From Bacteroidaceae bacterium HV4-6-C5C (GTDB lineage Bacteria; Bacteroidota; Bacteroidia; Bacteroidales; Bacteroidaceae): DNA of 64,000 nucleotides. Of the stretch, positions 1-7,202 are shown one piece after another. The notes under the pieces are model-generated. The model saw only the letters and a program-made list of their open reading frames with translations. It was not told the DNA's origin and did not search any database. Both the position numbers and the translations under genes were made by a program. The stretch covers positions 1 through 64,000 of the forward strand of contig VOIU01000003.1 in assembly GCA_007896885.1 (NCBI GenBank), written 5' to 3'. Positions within the stretch are counted from its first letter, which is position 1, and each line of letters opens with the position of its first letter.

Positions 1-2
1 TT

Positions 3-917
3 GCAGAAGGAATGCAAGACTCTTCACAGCCTTACAAGTATAACGGTAAGGAGTTGGATACGGACAGGGGACTCAATATGTATGATTACTCGGCAAGGTA
101 TATGGATCCCGCATTGGGAAGATTCAATACCATGGATCCGATGGCGGAAAAGTATTACTCGATAAGTCCCTATGCTTATTGTGCTGGGAATCCGGTAAGG
201 TTCTTTGATCCTAACGGAAAAGAAATTTGGATTTATTATGACGATGAAGATGGAAAGCGACAACAAATGCTTTATAATGCAAATATGAAATACGAAGGTG
301 ATAATACTTTTGTCTCAGCATCTGTTAATTATTTAAATTCAATGTATAGCAATGGTGGAGCAGATATTATGGATGTTCTAATCGGTTCAAATAACAGTTT
401 TAACATGATAAATAAGACTCCTACGGATAATAATGGAAATACGCTTGATGCTTTACAGTTTAATGAAACTGCTGGGGGCGGTGGTGATATCTATGCAGGT
501 ATGCTTATGAACTCAAGCTATAGTGATTATGTCAAAGTAGAAGGTGTTTCTCATGAATTATTTCATGGCTTCCAATATGAAAAAGGGCAAGGAGGTGCTT
601 CCGTTTTCAATGAAGTAGAAGCGATGGTTTACAGTTCGGTTATTGCTAATAATTGGCTAAGTAACAATCCTGATTATATTGGAGCTCTTTCTTCTAATGG
701 ACTAGGAAATGGTTCAGCATCTGGAAATTTATATGAACAATCGTTTAAAAGTCTCGTTAAAGATGGCTATTCCAAAGAACTTTTTGTTAATACCATTAAA
801 ACATTTAAAACTGGATCAAATAGTAATGCTTCAGGAGGTTATACAAAAATCCCTCTTATGAGAAATAATACCCAAGTACCTCTATTAAAAAAATATAATC
901 CAAAATTAAGGAAATGA
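3..917 (+). CDS. RHS repeat protein, C-terminal part with zincin-like toxin tip (5' end outside window)
   Basis: The frame is open to the left edge, so this is the 3' end of a longer gene, although an ATG occurs at 12. Counting from that ATG, residues 8-70 carry the conserved RHS core end: YKYNGKELD, YDYSARYMDPALGRF and a closing FFDPNG. The variable tip after FFDPNG holds H181-E182-L-F-H185, a zinc-binding HExxH motif, followed at 200-204 by NEVEA, which could give the third ligand as in gluzincins. In polymorphic RHS proteins the core end marks autocleavage and the tip is the toxin, usually delivered to a neighbouring cell. A metallopeptidase toxin is therefore inferred; it could also be a non-toxic peptidase tip. 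The stop codon overlaps the next gene's start by four bases (ATGA), which fits a toxin-immunity pair. Confidence 0.85.
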   Translation, partial: AEGMQDSSQPYKYNGKELDTDRGLNMYDYSARYMDPALGRFNTMDPMAEKYYSISPYAYCAGNPVRFFDPNGKEIWIYYDDEDGKRQQMLYNANMKYEGDNTFVSASVNYLNSMYSNGGADIMDVLIGSNNSFNMINKTPTDNNGNTLDALQFNETAGGGGDIYAGMLMNSSYSDYVKVEGVSHELFHGFQYEKGQGGASVFNEVEAMVYSSVIANNWLSNNPDYIGALSSNGLGNGSASGNLYEQSFKSLVKDGYSKELFVNTIKTFKTGSNSNASGGYTKIPLMRNNTQVPLLKKYNPKLRK

Positions 918-1759
918 AAAGAATCATTATCATTCTACTTTTAGCCACTGCGCACAGTAGCTTTGCTCAAAACAGAGGAATAGGGCCCGATACAATATAT
1001 ATAAATGAAGTAGGGCCTGATTCCATATATGAGGAATATTTGAAATTAGTAAGAAAGCAAGGATTATTATCTGATTGCGAGTTCGGAATGAAAAATGCAA
1101 ATGATGATTTTAATAAGCAAAATTATATTTATTATTCGAAAGAACTCGTTGGGGCATGCGTATATTGTAATGTATTGCAACGTGATTATGGTGTGAAGTG
1201 GCGATTTTTTTCTGATTTATTTTCAGATGAATACTATAATTGCTATAATAAAGAAATATCACATCTATTAATTCGAAAATATGGTTTTGATATTTTTAAA
1301 AAAACAGCTGAAAAGGTGGATAGTTTATTTGAAATAAGGTCAACTTTTGCTCCTTATTATGTTGATTCTTGTATTCCTAATTTTATTAAAAAAAATGAAT
1401 CCGTTTATATACATGATCCTTACATTCAAGACACATTAAAAGTCCGATTTCGTGTAGAAATAGATCTCAAATATCCGCTGTCAGATAAAAGATCCACAAC
1501 TCTCGCAAAATCTGTACGTCTAATTGATCTGGATATTCACTCTATAAATTCAAAAAATAGAAAATTACTATCAAGAGTAATTCCGATCGATTCACCTTAT
1601 GACAAATATATATGGGATTTATGTTCCGCAAAAATAGTGTATTGGTATATGTATCAACCCTATGATCAACTACCCGAAAAAGAGAAAATAAAGTATAAAG
1701 ATATGTTGTATATGACAGCTATCTTATATCTTATTCCGGAGAAATATAACCCTCAATAA
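914..1759 (+). CDS. Secreted protein of unknown family, probable immunity partner of the RHS tip
   Basis: A 281-residue protein whose first ~19 residues (MKRIIIILLLATAHSSFAQ) form a signal peptide ending in A-Q, so the mature protein should be periplasmic. I recognise no domain. The body is rich in aromatic and charged residues and has a few cysteines (for example in GACVYCN). Its ATG overlaps the RHS stop codon, so the two are translationally coupled. Proteins placed like this after an RHS or other polymorphic toxin tip are usually specific immunity proteins. A signal peptide would put protection in the periplasm, consistent with a tip that acts on envelope proteins. The role is inferred from position only. 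Confidence 0.7.
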   Translation: MKRIIIILLLATAHSSFAQNRGIGPDTIYINEVGPDSIYEEYLKLVRKQGLLSDCEFGMKNANDDFNKQNYIYYSKELVGACVYCNVLQRDYGVKWRFFSDLFSDEYYNCYNKEISHLLIRKYGFDIFKKTAEKVDSLFEIRSTFAPYYVDSCIPNFIKKNESVYIHDPYIQDTLKVRFRVEIDLKYPLSDKRSTTLAKSVRLIDLDIHSINSKNRKLLSRVIPIDSPYDKYIWDLCSAKIVYWYMYQPYDQLPEKEKIKYKDMLYMTAILYLIPEKYNPQ

Positions 1760-1962
1760 TTTAAAAAATAGGTTTATTCTTGCCCTGATATAGATTCTTT
1801 TATAATTTCTATATTAGGGCTTGTACTTTCTAGTAAATATGACTTGGATAATAAAAGAGAATATCTCTAGTAGCAAGCAGCAGAGATTTTACTAGAATAA
1901 TTCGCGCAGTGTCAGAACTGTTTGCCTAGCCAATGTCTCGGGTAGCGCTACCCTGAACTTCG

Positions 1963-2046
1963 TGGATTAAGCGGGAGTGCGGCTACGATACTAATGGAAA
2001 TTTAATTAAGGGAATAAACGATATTACATATAATTTACTAAATTTC
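1963..2046 (+). pseudogene. RHS/YD-repeat remnant
   Basis: Read from 1963 in frame the DNA gives a phrase containing YDTNGNLIKGIND followed by ITYNLLNF. This matches the usual Bacteroidetes RHS repeat pattern YDxNGNLxK...I.YN.LNL. No open frame continues upstream or downstream, so it is a fragment of a larger RHS gene. It lies about 200 bases after the putative immunity gene, as expected if older RHS tips were displaced by recombination. Confidence 0.7.
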
Positions 2047-2127
2047 TTCTACATGAAAGTAAGTTTATTTGTTGAATCCGCTTATAAATCACATCTTTTT
2101 ATGTAGATTCGCCATAAACACTAACAA

Positions 2128-2229
2128 TCAGTAATCGGTTGTTTTACCGTCGATCACCGTTTTCAATGTTTTTCCGTCAACTGTATAAGAGTTTGTTACC
2201 AAATCCGAAACAGGACAAAGCGTGGAATC
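2128..2229 (-). pseudogene. Decayed C-terminal gene fragment
   Basis: The minus strand reads about 34 residues ending ...SYTVDGKTLKTVIDGKTTDY and a TGA stop at 2128-2130. The regular VDGKT / IDGKT pattern and normal codon use look like real protein, but a stop at 2230-2232 closes the frame upstream and no start is present. The family is not recognised. Confidence 0.4.
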
Positions 2230-2448
2230 TTATGCTACTTCATTACAAAATGAAATGAATACAAGAACGCCTTCAATTCAATATAGTGATAGCAACTGGT
2301 AGAAGTCGGATATGATTTCGGATTTAATGACATAAATTGTCTGAATCATTTCTTCAGAAAGCAAAAAAATAAGTTCGGTAGCATATTAGAGAAGAAATAG
2401 TACTAGAGAATTGTAATGATCTCTTTAAGATGTAATTTATACTTTTTA

Positions 2449-2559
2449 CTAAGAACTTTCAGCAATATCTTCTAAATATAATTGACGGAAAGCTTTGAAA
2501 TCGCTTCCAAATCTATTATCTTTGTTCTTATAATCCTGATTTCTGTTTGGGATAAAAGC
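2449..2559 (-). pseudogene. Decayed gene fragment, unknown family
   Basis: The minus strand encodes about 36 coding-like residues, including NRNQDYKNKDNRFGSDFKAF and ending EDIAESS, before a TAG stop at 2449-2451. There is no plausible start and a stop lies a short way upstream in frame. It is probably the tail of a lost gene. Confidence 0.35.
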
Positions 2560-2563
2560 ATTT

Positions 2564-2600
2564 AAAGGGAAGAACTATTCATTTCTTCCCTTTTTTTATA
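2564..2600 (+). terminator. Rho-independent terminator
   Basis: AAAGGGAAGAA (2564-2574) is complementary to TTCTTCCCTTT (2583-2593) with an 8-base loop, followed by a T run on the plus strand. It could end plus-strand transcription coming from the RHS and immunity genes. Confidence 0.65.
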
Positions 2601-2840
2601 TCAACTATTGTAAATGAAATAATATTTAATGGTATTGGGTAAAACATACCATCTTTTGAAGCAAAACGAACCTTGTTTACGTAGATAACTAACCGTCTAT
2701 TTGGGCTAAACTGACCATCTTTTACCATAATTCAAGGTACTTGGAAGAGAGTTTCTAGCAAGAAGATTGAAAACGTTCTTTCATCTGTTAATCTTTTGTA
2801 AAACTGCTCTTGACAAAATCTAACTACTGAAACGTCTTTA

Positions 2841-3959
2841 TTATACCGTTACACTTTCGAGGGAGCGAAGATATTCGTCGTCCATCTTGGCACCAAGACC
2901 AGGTGCTTCGGGTACGGTAATTTCACCATGGGGACCGTATGTTATGCCTCCAACGACGGGATCTTCGACAAACATTAACGGAGTATCGAAATCATAGTAT
3001 TGTATCATCTCACTGGCTAACGCCAAATGGGCGGATGCAGTAAAGGCTAGGCGTGATTCGAGAAAACCACCGATTTGGGTAACGATGTTGTTTTCCTCTG
3101 CGATATTGATTATTTTGAGCGCATCGTAGATGCCTCCTGATTTGCCAAGTTTTATATTAAACATGTCACATGCTTCCAATTGCAATAATCTGGTGGCATC
3201 ATGGTGATTGCAGCATGATTCGTCTGCCATAATAGGAATTGGACTTCCCTTGCGTATATGAGCTAATTCCATGAATGCCCATTTGGCTATAGGTTCTTCA
3301 CAGAGCTGTATATTGTAGGGTTGCACTGCGTGTAAGATCTCTATAGCACTGTCTGCACTCCAACCTTGATTCGCATCAATGCGAAGAGGAATATCCATGC
3401 CGATGGCTTCACGGATGAGACGGATACGCTCAACGTCAGCTTCTCTTGATTCTCCCAATTTCACTTTAATAATTTGGAAGCCCTTTTGCACGATGGACAG
3501 TGCATCTCTTGCCATCTTCTGTGGATCACCAATACTTACGGTATAGTCTATTTGTAACTTTTTGCCTTTCCTTCCTCCTAAATAACGGTAAAGAGGGACT
3601 CCGGCATGTTGTGCTACAATGTCATATAATGCCATGTCAAAAGCACTTTTTATACTGGTATTTCCGAATATAGTCTTTTCCATTGCTTCGGTGCATCCTT
3701 CAATATCAAGTGCATTTTTCCCTTTCAATGCTTTTGCCAAATATTGACCTACAATAAAACAAGTGTCCATACTTTCGCCATTGATGGACATGAATGGGCT
3801 ACACTCACCGGAGCCTGTGATGCCTTCATTGGTGTGAATTACAATAACTACGTTTTGGGCGTGGGTGAATGGACCTAATGAAATGACAAATGGTTCTTTG
3901 AGCTTAATGGGTGACTTGTAAATTTCAATTTCATTGATGATGATTCCTGTTTTCTTCAT
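2841..3959 (-). CDS. Dipeptide epimerase (mandelate racemase/muconate-lactonizing enzyme family)
   Basis: A 372-residue enolase-superfamily enzyme, likely acting on L-Ala-D/L-Glu or related cell-wall dipeptides in the cytoplasm. Visible signatures are the KVK pair (IIKVKLG) that supplies one catalytic lysine, the metal ligands in RIDANQGW, CEEPI and MADESC, and the second catalytic lysine in FNIKLGKSGG. That order and spacing is the dipeptide-epimerase/muconate-cycloisomerase pattern. The frame stays open 28 codons upstream to 4043, but that extension is low-complexity and unlike the family, whereas MKKTGIIINEIEIYKSPI starting at 3959 matches the usual N-terminus. It is separated from the upstream PUL by a strong hairpin, so it is probably transcribed alone. 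Substrate specificity within the family is not readable from sequence. Confidence 0.88.
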   Translation of the reverse strand: MKKTGIIINEIEIYKSPIKLKEPFVISLGPFTHAQNVVIVIHTNEGITGSGECSPFMSINGESMDTCFIVGQYLAKALKGKNALDIEGCTEAMEKTIFGNTSIKSAFDMALYDIVAQHAGVPLYRYLGGRKGKKLQIDYTVSIGDPQKMARDALSIVQKGFQIIKVKLGESREADVERIRLIREAIGMDIPLRIDANQGWSADSAIEILHAVQPYNIQLCEEPIAKWAFMELAHIRKGSPIPIMADESCCNHHDATRLLQLEACDMFNIKLGKSGGIYDALKIINIAEENNIVTQIGGFLESRLAFTASAHLALASEMIQYYDFDTPLMFVEDPVVGGITYGPHGEITVPEAPGLGAKMDDEYLRSLESVTV

Positions 3960-4271
3960 TTTTCTATGCTTATTTGTATGAATTGTATTCTGCAAAATAT
4001 GCAACTCTAATTCGCATACATCTCTATCCGTTTCGGTATACAACAGTTCTTATGGTTAGGATAGGAACTGCTATGCTATCTATTTGATTTGTATTTTCGC
4101 AAATATATATCATTTGTTTTATTTGAGCGACTGCAAGCTGTCTTTTTATCGCATTGTTCAAAACTCTTTTGATATAATAAAGAACCTTCGCTTGAAATGC
4201 TAGTGATGAAAACATTTCAAGCGAAGGAGTATAGAGGTAAATATCAATAACGAAATTGACTTCTGGGACTA
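3960..4271. other. Spacer between epimerase and PUL end
   Basis: This 312-base gap holds the PUL terminator hairpin at 4185-4227 and otherwise AT-rich sequence that must contain the epimerase promoter. I could not assign a clear TAnnTTTG box. A 63-codon open frame at 4024-4215 on the minus strand overlaps the hairpin and is not believed to be a gene. Confidence 0.5.
4180..4227 (-). terminator. Strong terminator at the 3' end of the GH20 PUL operon
   Basis: CCTTCGCTTGAAATG (4185-4199) and CATTTCAAGCGAAGG (4213-4227) form a perfect 15-bp stem with a 13-base loop. Read on the minus strand it is followed by TTCTTTATT. It lies 45 bases after the stop of the fusion hydrolase gene and insulates the epimerase. 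Confidence 0.75.
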
Positions 4272-5972
4272 TTATTTTTTAGATCGTTCTATTAACAGAA
4301 TGCTTATTGCTTCTTTTATAATAGGCTCCATCAATGTATAACCATCCGGGGTAGGGTGGACTCCGTCTTTAGAATATTTCTCAGGTAATCCGTTTTCTTT
4401 GTTTTTCATTACGGAGTGAAAATCAACATAGGTAATGTGATGCTTATCAGCATATTTCTTTAATAGCTTATTCAGTCGGATAATTTGTTTGGCAGGATCT
4501 TTGATTGCCGGCCGCCATGAATAGTGGGATGCAGGTAAGGTTGAACAAATGATTACCTTGATTCCGTTAGCTTGGGCTAGTTCAGACATCGAAAAGATGT
4601 TTCCGGCTATATTCTCTACAGACATATATTGGCAATTTTGAGCGATGTCATTCGTCCCGGCAAGTATGCTTACTACTTTGGGCTTTAAATCCAGAACATC
4701 TCTACGAAAACGTGCCAACATCTGTGCGGTAACTTGTCCCGATATGCCTCTGCCTATGTAATTGTTGGATTTGAAGAAATCGGGATGATTGCGGAACCAG
4801 CCTTCCGTAATGGAATTCCCCATGAATACGGCAATAGGTTGTTTTACAGTCTTGTTTTCCAACTCATACTTATTGTAATTAGCCCATGTATTATTGTCGG
4901 ATAAATCATATCCACTCATTGAAATGGGCATTAGAGTGGGGAATACCCATGCGAAATGATGAGTTGGGAAAATATGAGGACGGTCTTTTTCGGTAAAGTG
5001 TATGAATGGGGTGTCATTGTATACCCCGTTCATAGCTTCTATAAGATTACCCGGCCAAGCTTGATGGGACTCTGTTGCATCCTTATCTTCACTTGCATAC
5101 GATTGGAAAGAATAGAGAAGATAATCGAGGCTTTCCTTTATGGATGCTCCATCGTGTTCCCATACAAATAAGTTTTCACCGGTCAAGTGATAAATCATCC
5201 AGCACGAAGCAGTAAGAGGAGCCAACGAGAAATAGCTATCCCATATATCGCCGATTCCTTTAAGGGTTTCATCAGGTTGATTGTCCGTGCGGATTATCTT
5301 AGTGAATAGATCGGATTTTATGAGATTGACATTTTGTCTGATTTGCTCTTTCTCATTAAAAAATGATGCTGCAAGGAGTGAACCGAATCGTCCCCAATCT
5401 CCCCAGTAATCTTTACGAGTTCTTATTCCATTGGCGGCTTTCTGATAAATATCCGATGTCCATCTGGAAAATGTGTCTTTTTGTTTCATATCCCATATCG
5501 GAGCATCTGACAATAGTTCTGCAGCCAATAGCAGACCCGATCCAGAATAAGTCATTACCAATGCACCGTCATGACCGGAATATCCTTTGTTCGTTGTAGC
5601 CCACGCGTTTAAGAAGTAACAAGCTTTTTCACCGTACTCACTCTTTCCTGATAATTGATAGGCTAGCGCACAACAATAGGCACCGAAGGCATCTTGTTGC
5701 AAAGTTTGTGAATTCTTTTGATGTACCTCAGGCTGGTCGGAAAGTTCGGGTATGGAGAAATCTGCTACGGCATGATGGCTTAGGTTTACTATGGAATCAG
5801 CATAATGCAATAGCTGCTTGTAGGCAGTGTAATAAGGTTCTTGCTGTTCGGATACTTTCTTTTTTACGTAAGCAATTTGAGGGAGAGGGTGCATACTGTG
5901 GGCTGCATTCAACCCCATGATCGGTAAGATGAGTAATACCGGTAAAATAAACTTTAAAAGAGTTCGTTTCAT
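4272..5972 (-). CDS. Secreted lyase-like / SGNH hydrolase fusion
   Basis: A 566-residue protein with a signal peptide (residues 1-24, ends NAA). Residues ~30-340 resemble the helical alginate-lyase-type barrel: an N-S-Q-T-L-Q-Q-D segment, repeated helical pairs, YWGDWGRFGSL and a central histidine-rich segment. Residues ~378-560 form an SGNH esterase domain: block I GNSITEG with Ser387, the GTND block III motif, and DGVHP with Asp536 and His539. SGNH domains of this kind remove acetyl or other ester groups from glycans. The fusion suggests a periplasmic enzyme that deesterifies and cleaves, or only binds, a uronate-containing glycan. It is the last gene of the GH20 PUL, 71 bases after the acyltransferase. 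Whether the N-terminal domain is catalytically active is not shown. Confidence 0.8.
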   Translation of the reverse strand: MKRTLLKFILPVLLILPIMGLNAAHSMHPLPQIAYVKKKVSEQQEPYYTAYKQLLHYADSIVNLSHHAVADFSIPELSDQPEVHQKNSQTLQQDAFGAYCCALAYQLSGKSEYGEKACYFLNAWATTNKGYSGHDGALVMTYSGSGLLLAAELLSDAPIWDMKQKDTFSRWTSDIYQKAANGIRTRKDYWGDWGRFGSLLAASFFNEKEQIRQNVNLIKSDLFTKIIRTDNQPDETLKGIGDIWDSYFSLAPLTASCWMIYHLTGENLFVWEHDGASIKESLDYLLYSFQSYASEDKDATESHQAWPGNLIEAMNGVYNDTPFIHFTEKDRPHIFPTHHFAWVFPTLMPISMSGYDLSDNNTWANYNKYELENKTVKQPIAVFMGNSITEGWFRNHPDFFKSNNYIGRGISGQVTAQMLARFRRDVLDLKPKVVSILAGTNDIAQNCQYMSVENIAGNIFSMSELAQANGIKVIICSTLPASHYSWRPAIKDPAKQIIRLNKLLKKYADKHHITYVDFHSVMKNKENGLPEKYSKDGVHPTPDGYTLMEPIIKEAISILLIERSKK

Positions 5973-6043
5973 TGTATTTCTGAATTAATATAAGGCTTTT
6001 TTTGTGTTGAATAGTGCTACTAGAAAAAAGTTTTAAAGATATA

Positions 6044-7192
6044 CTATATTTTGATGAAAATGTGCTTTTTATATAAAATATATGCTATTCCTCCATTCAT
6101 AGAAATGTAAAGCAGAGCGTAGATAAGTGATGCTATCTTGGGTATTCCAATTAAATGATATAATGCAGTATAAATGCTTGCAGTGATGGCTACACCCAAA
6201 ATCGGCGTTTCAAATATACAGGCAAGGAGACTCGCTATTATATAGATGAAAAGTGGATTTGTCCCAAATGCTTGGAACGGAAGACTCCACTTGCTTACTT
6301 TATTGATATCTACTATCCAAATTAATAATACGAGAAATAGATAAGCTAGTCCGCATGTGACTAATACATAGCTGGGACTCCATATTTTTTTAATAATAGG
6401 GCATCCGTAGCTTAGAAGGTAGCCCGAGAATAGTAGTAGAATGCCTGTGACTGTCAACGAAATCAATCGTTTACCCAGTGCTTTTTTTTGTCGAATAATT
6501 TCTCCGCAAAAGAAACCTATAATAACATGTGTAATGCCTGGTAATGTACTTAATAGTCCCTCTGGATCAAAATAAATATGTCCGCCATTAGGCAGCCACT
6601 CCTTATACATGTGGTTGTCTCCCCATAGTTTTTTGTCGATTATTGCAATGATGTTATGTTCTGATAATTCAAAGCCGTTTCCTACTTTTAAAATTATGTA
6701 ATAGAGGGCTAGAATACCGATTGATATTGCAATAAGACAATTGCGTTTTGGTATTAAGACTATCAATAGCGAACCGGCGAAATAAGTCAAAGCCAATCGT
6801 TGAAGTACTCCTAATATTCTGATATTTTCTAGTGGGAAGAAAAGATTTGCTAGTGTGATATCTGGATTATTATTTACTAAATTGTTTATTACTAAAGAGA
6901 ACCAAGATAAAAATATTCCAAGCAAAAAAAGGATAAGAGTACGTCTCACTAATTTCTTTCCGAATGCTTTCGTAAAAGTAGAATTATATTTAGATAAAGA
7001 AAAGCTCATTGACACACCCATTACAAACATAAAAAAGGGGAACACTAAATCTGTTGGAGTTAGTCCATCCCATTCGGCATGTCTGAGTGGTGTGTATATT
7101 TCTCCCCAATTTCCAGGGTTGTTAACTAGGATCATACCAGCTACAGTAATTCCTCGTAAAATATCCAATGATAGCAGTCGTTCTGATTTCAT
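6044..7192 (-). CDS. HGSNAT/NagX-like inner-membrane acyltransferase (DUF5009 type)
   Basis: A 382-residue polytopic membrane protein with about ten hydrophobic segments. The N-terminus RLLSLDILRGITVAGMILVN and the following DLVFPFFMFVMGVSMSFS are hallmarks of the COG4299 family, which includes human lysosomal heparan-alpha-glucosaminide N-acetyltransferase and bacterial NagX. The family is thought to move acetyl from cytoplasmic acetyl-CoA to a glucosamine on the other side of the membrane. The frame is open to 7324, but that extension overlaps the preceding GH20 gene, so the ATG at 7192, 10 bases after the GH20 stop, is the start. In PULs such proteins sit next to hexosaminidases, as here, and may acetylate or import amino sugars. 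The exact reaction is inferred. Confidence 0.82.
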   Translation of the reverse strand: MKSERLLSLDILRGITVAGMILVNNPGNWGEIYTPLRHAEWDGLTPTDLVFPFFMFVMGVSMSFSLSKYNSTFTKAFGKKLVRRTLILFLLGIFLSWFSLVINNLVNNNPDITLANLFFPLENIRILGVLQRLALTYFAGSLLIVLIPKRNCLIAISIGILALYYIILKVGNGFELSEHNIIAIIDKKLWGDNHMYKEWLPNGGHIYFDPEGLLSTLPGITHVIIGFFCGEIIRQKKALGKRLISLTVTGILLLFSGYLLSYGCPIIKKIWSPSYVLVTCGLAYLFLVLLIWIVDINKVSKWSLPFQAFGTNPLFIYIIASLLACIFETPILGVAITASIYTALYHLIGIPKIASLIYALLYISMNGGIAYILYKKHIFIKI

Positions 7193-7202
7193 AATAAATG
7201 TG

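Larger units (their letters stand above)
1760..2840. other. Gene-poor stretch with decayed gene fragments
   Basis: No intact gene is visible in this 1.1 kb. It holds an RHS/YD-repeat remnant (plus strand, about 1963-2046), two short coding-like fragments on the minus strand (2128-2229 and 2449-2559) and a hairpin terminator (2564-2600). A short plus-strand phrase near 2770-2812 also reads like coding sequence before a stop. The mixture suggests repeated recombination and decay next to an RHS locus. Confidence 0.6.

Noticed and set aside
3960-4043. 28-codon N-terminal extension of the epimerase frame
   Set aside because: Not like the family N-terminus; the ATG at 3959 gives the usual start of the first beta-strand.
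4024-4215. A 63-codon open frame on the minus strand before the epimerase gene
   Set aside because: It overlaps the perfect terminator hairpin at 4185-4227, has no recognisable family and no promoter; it is judged chance.
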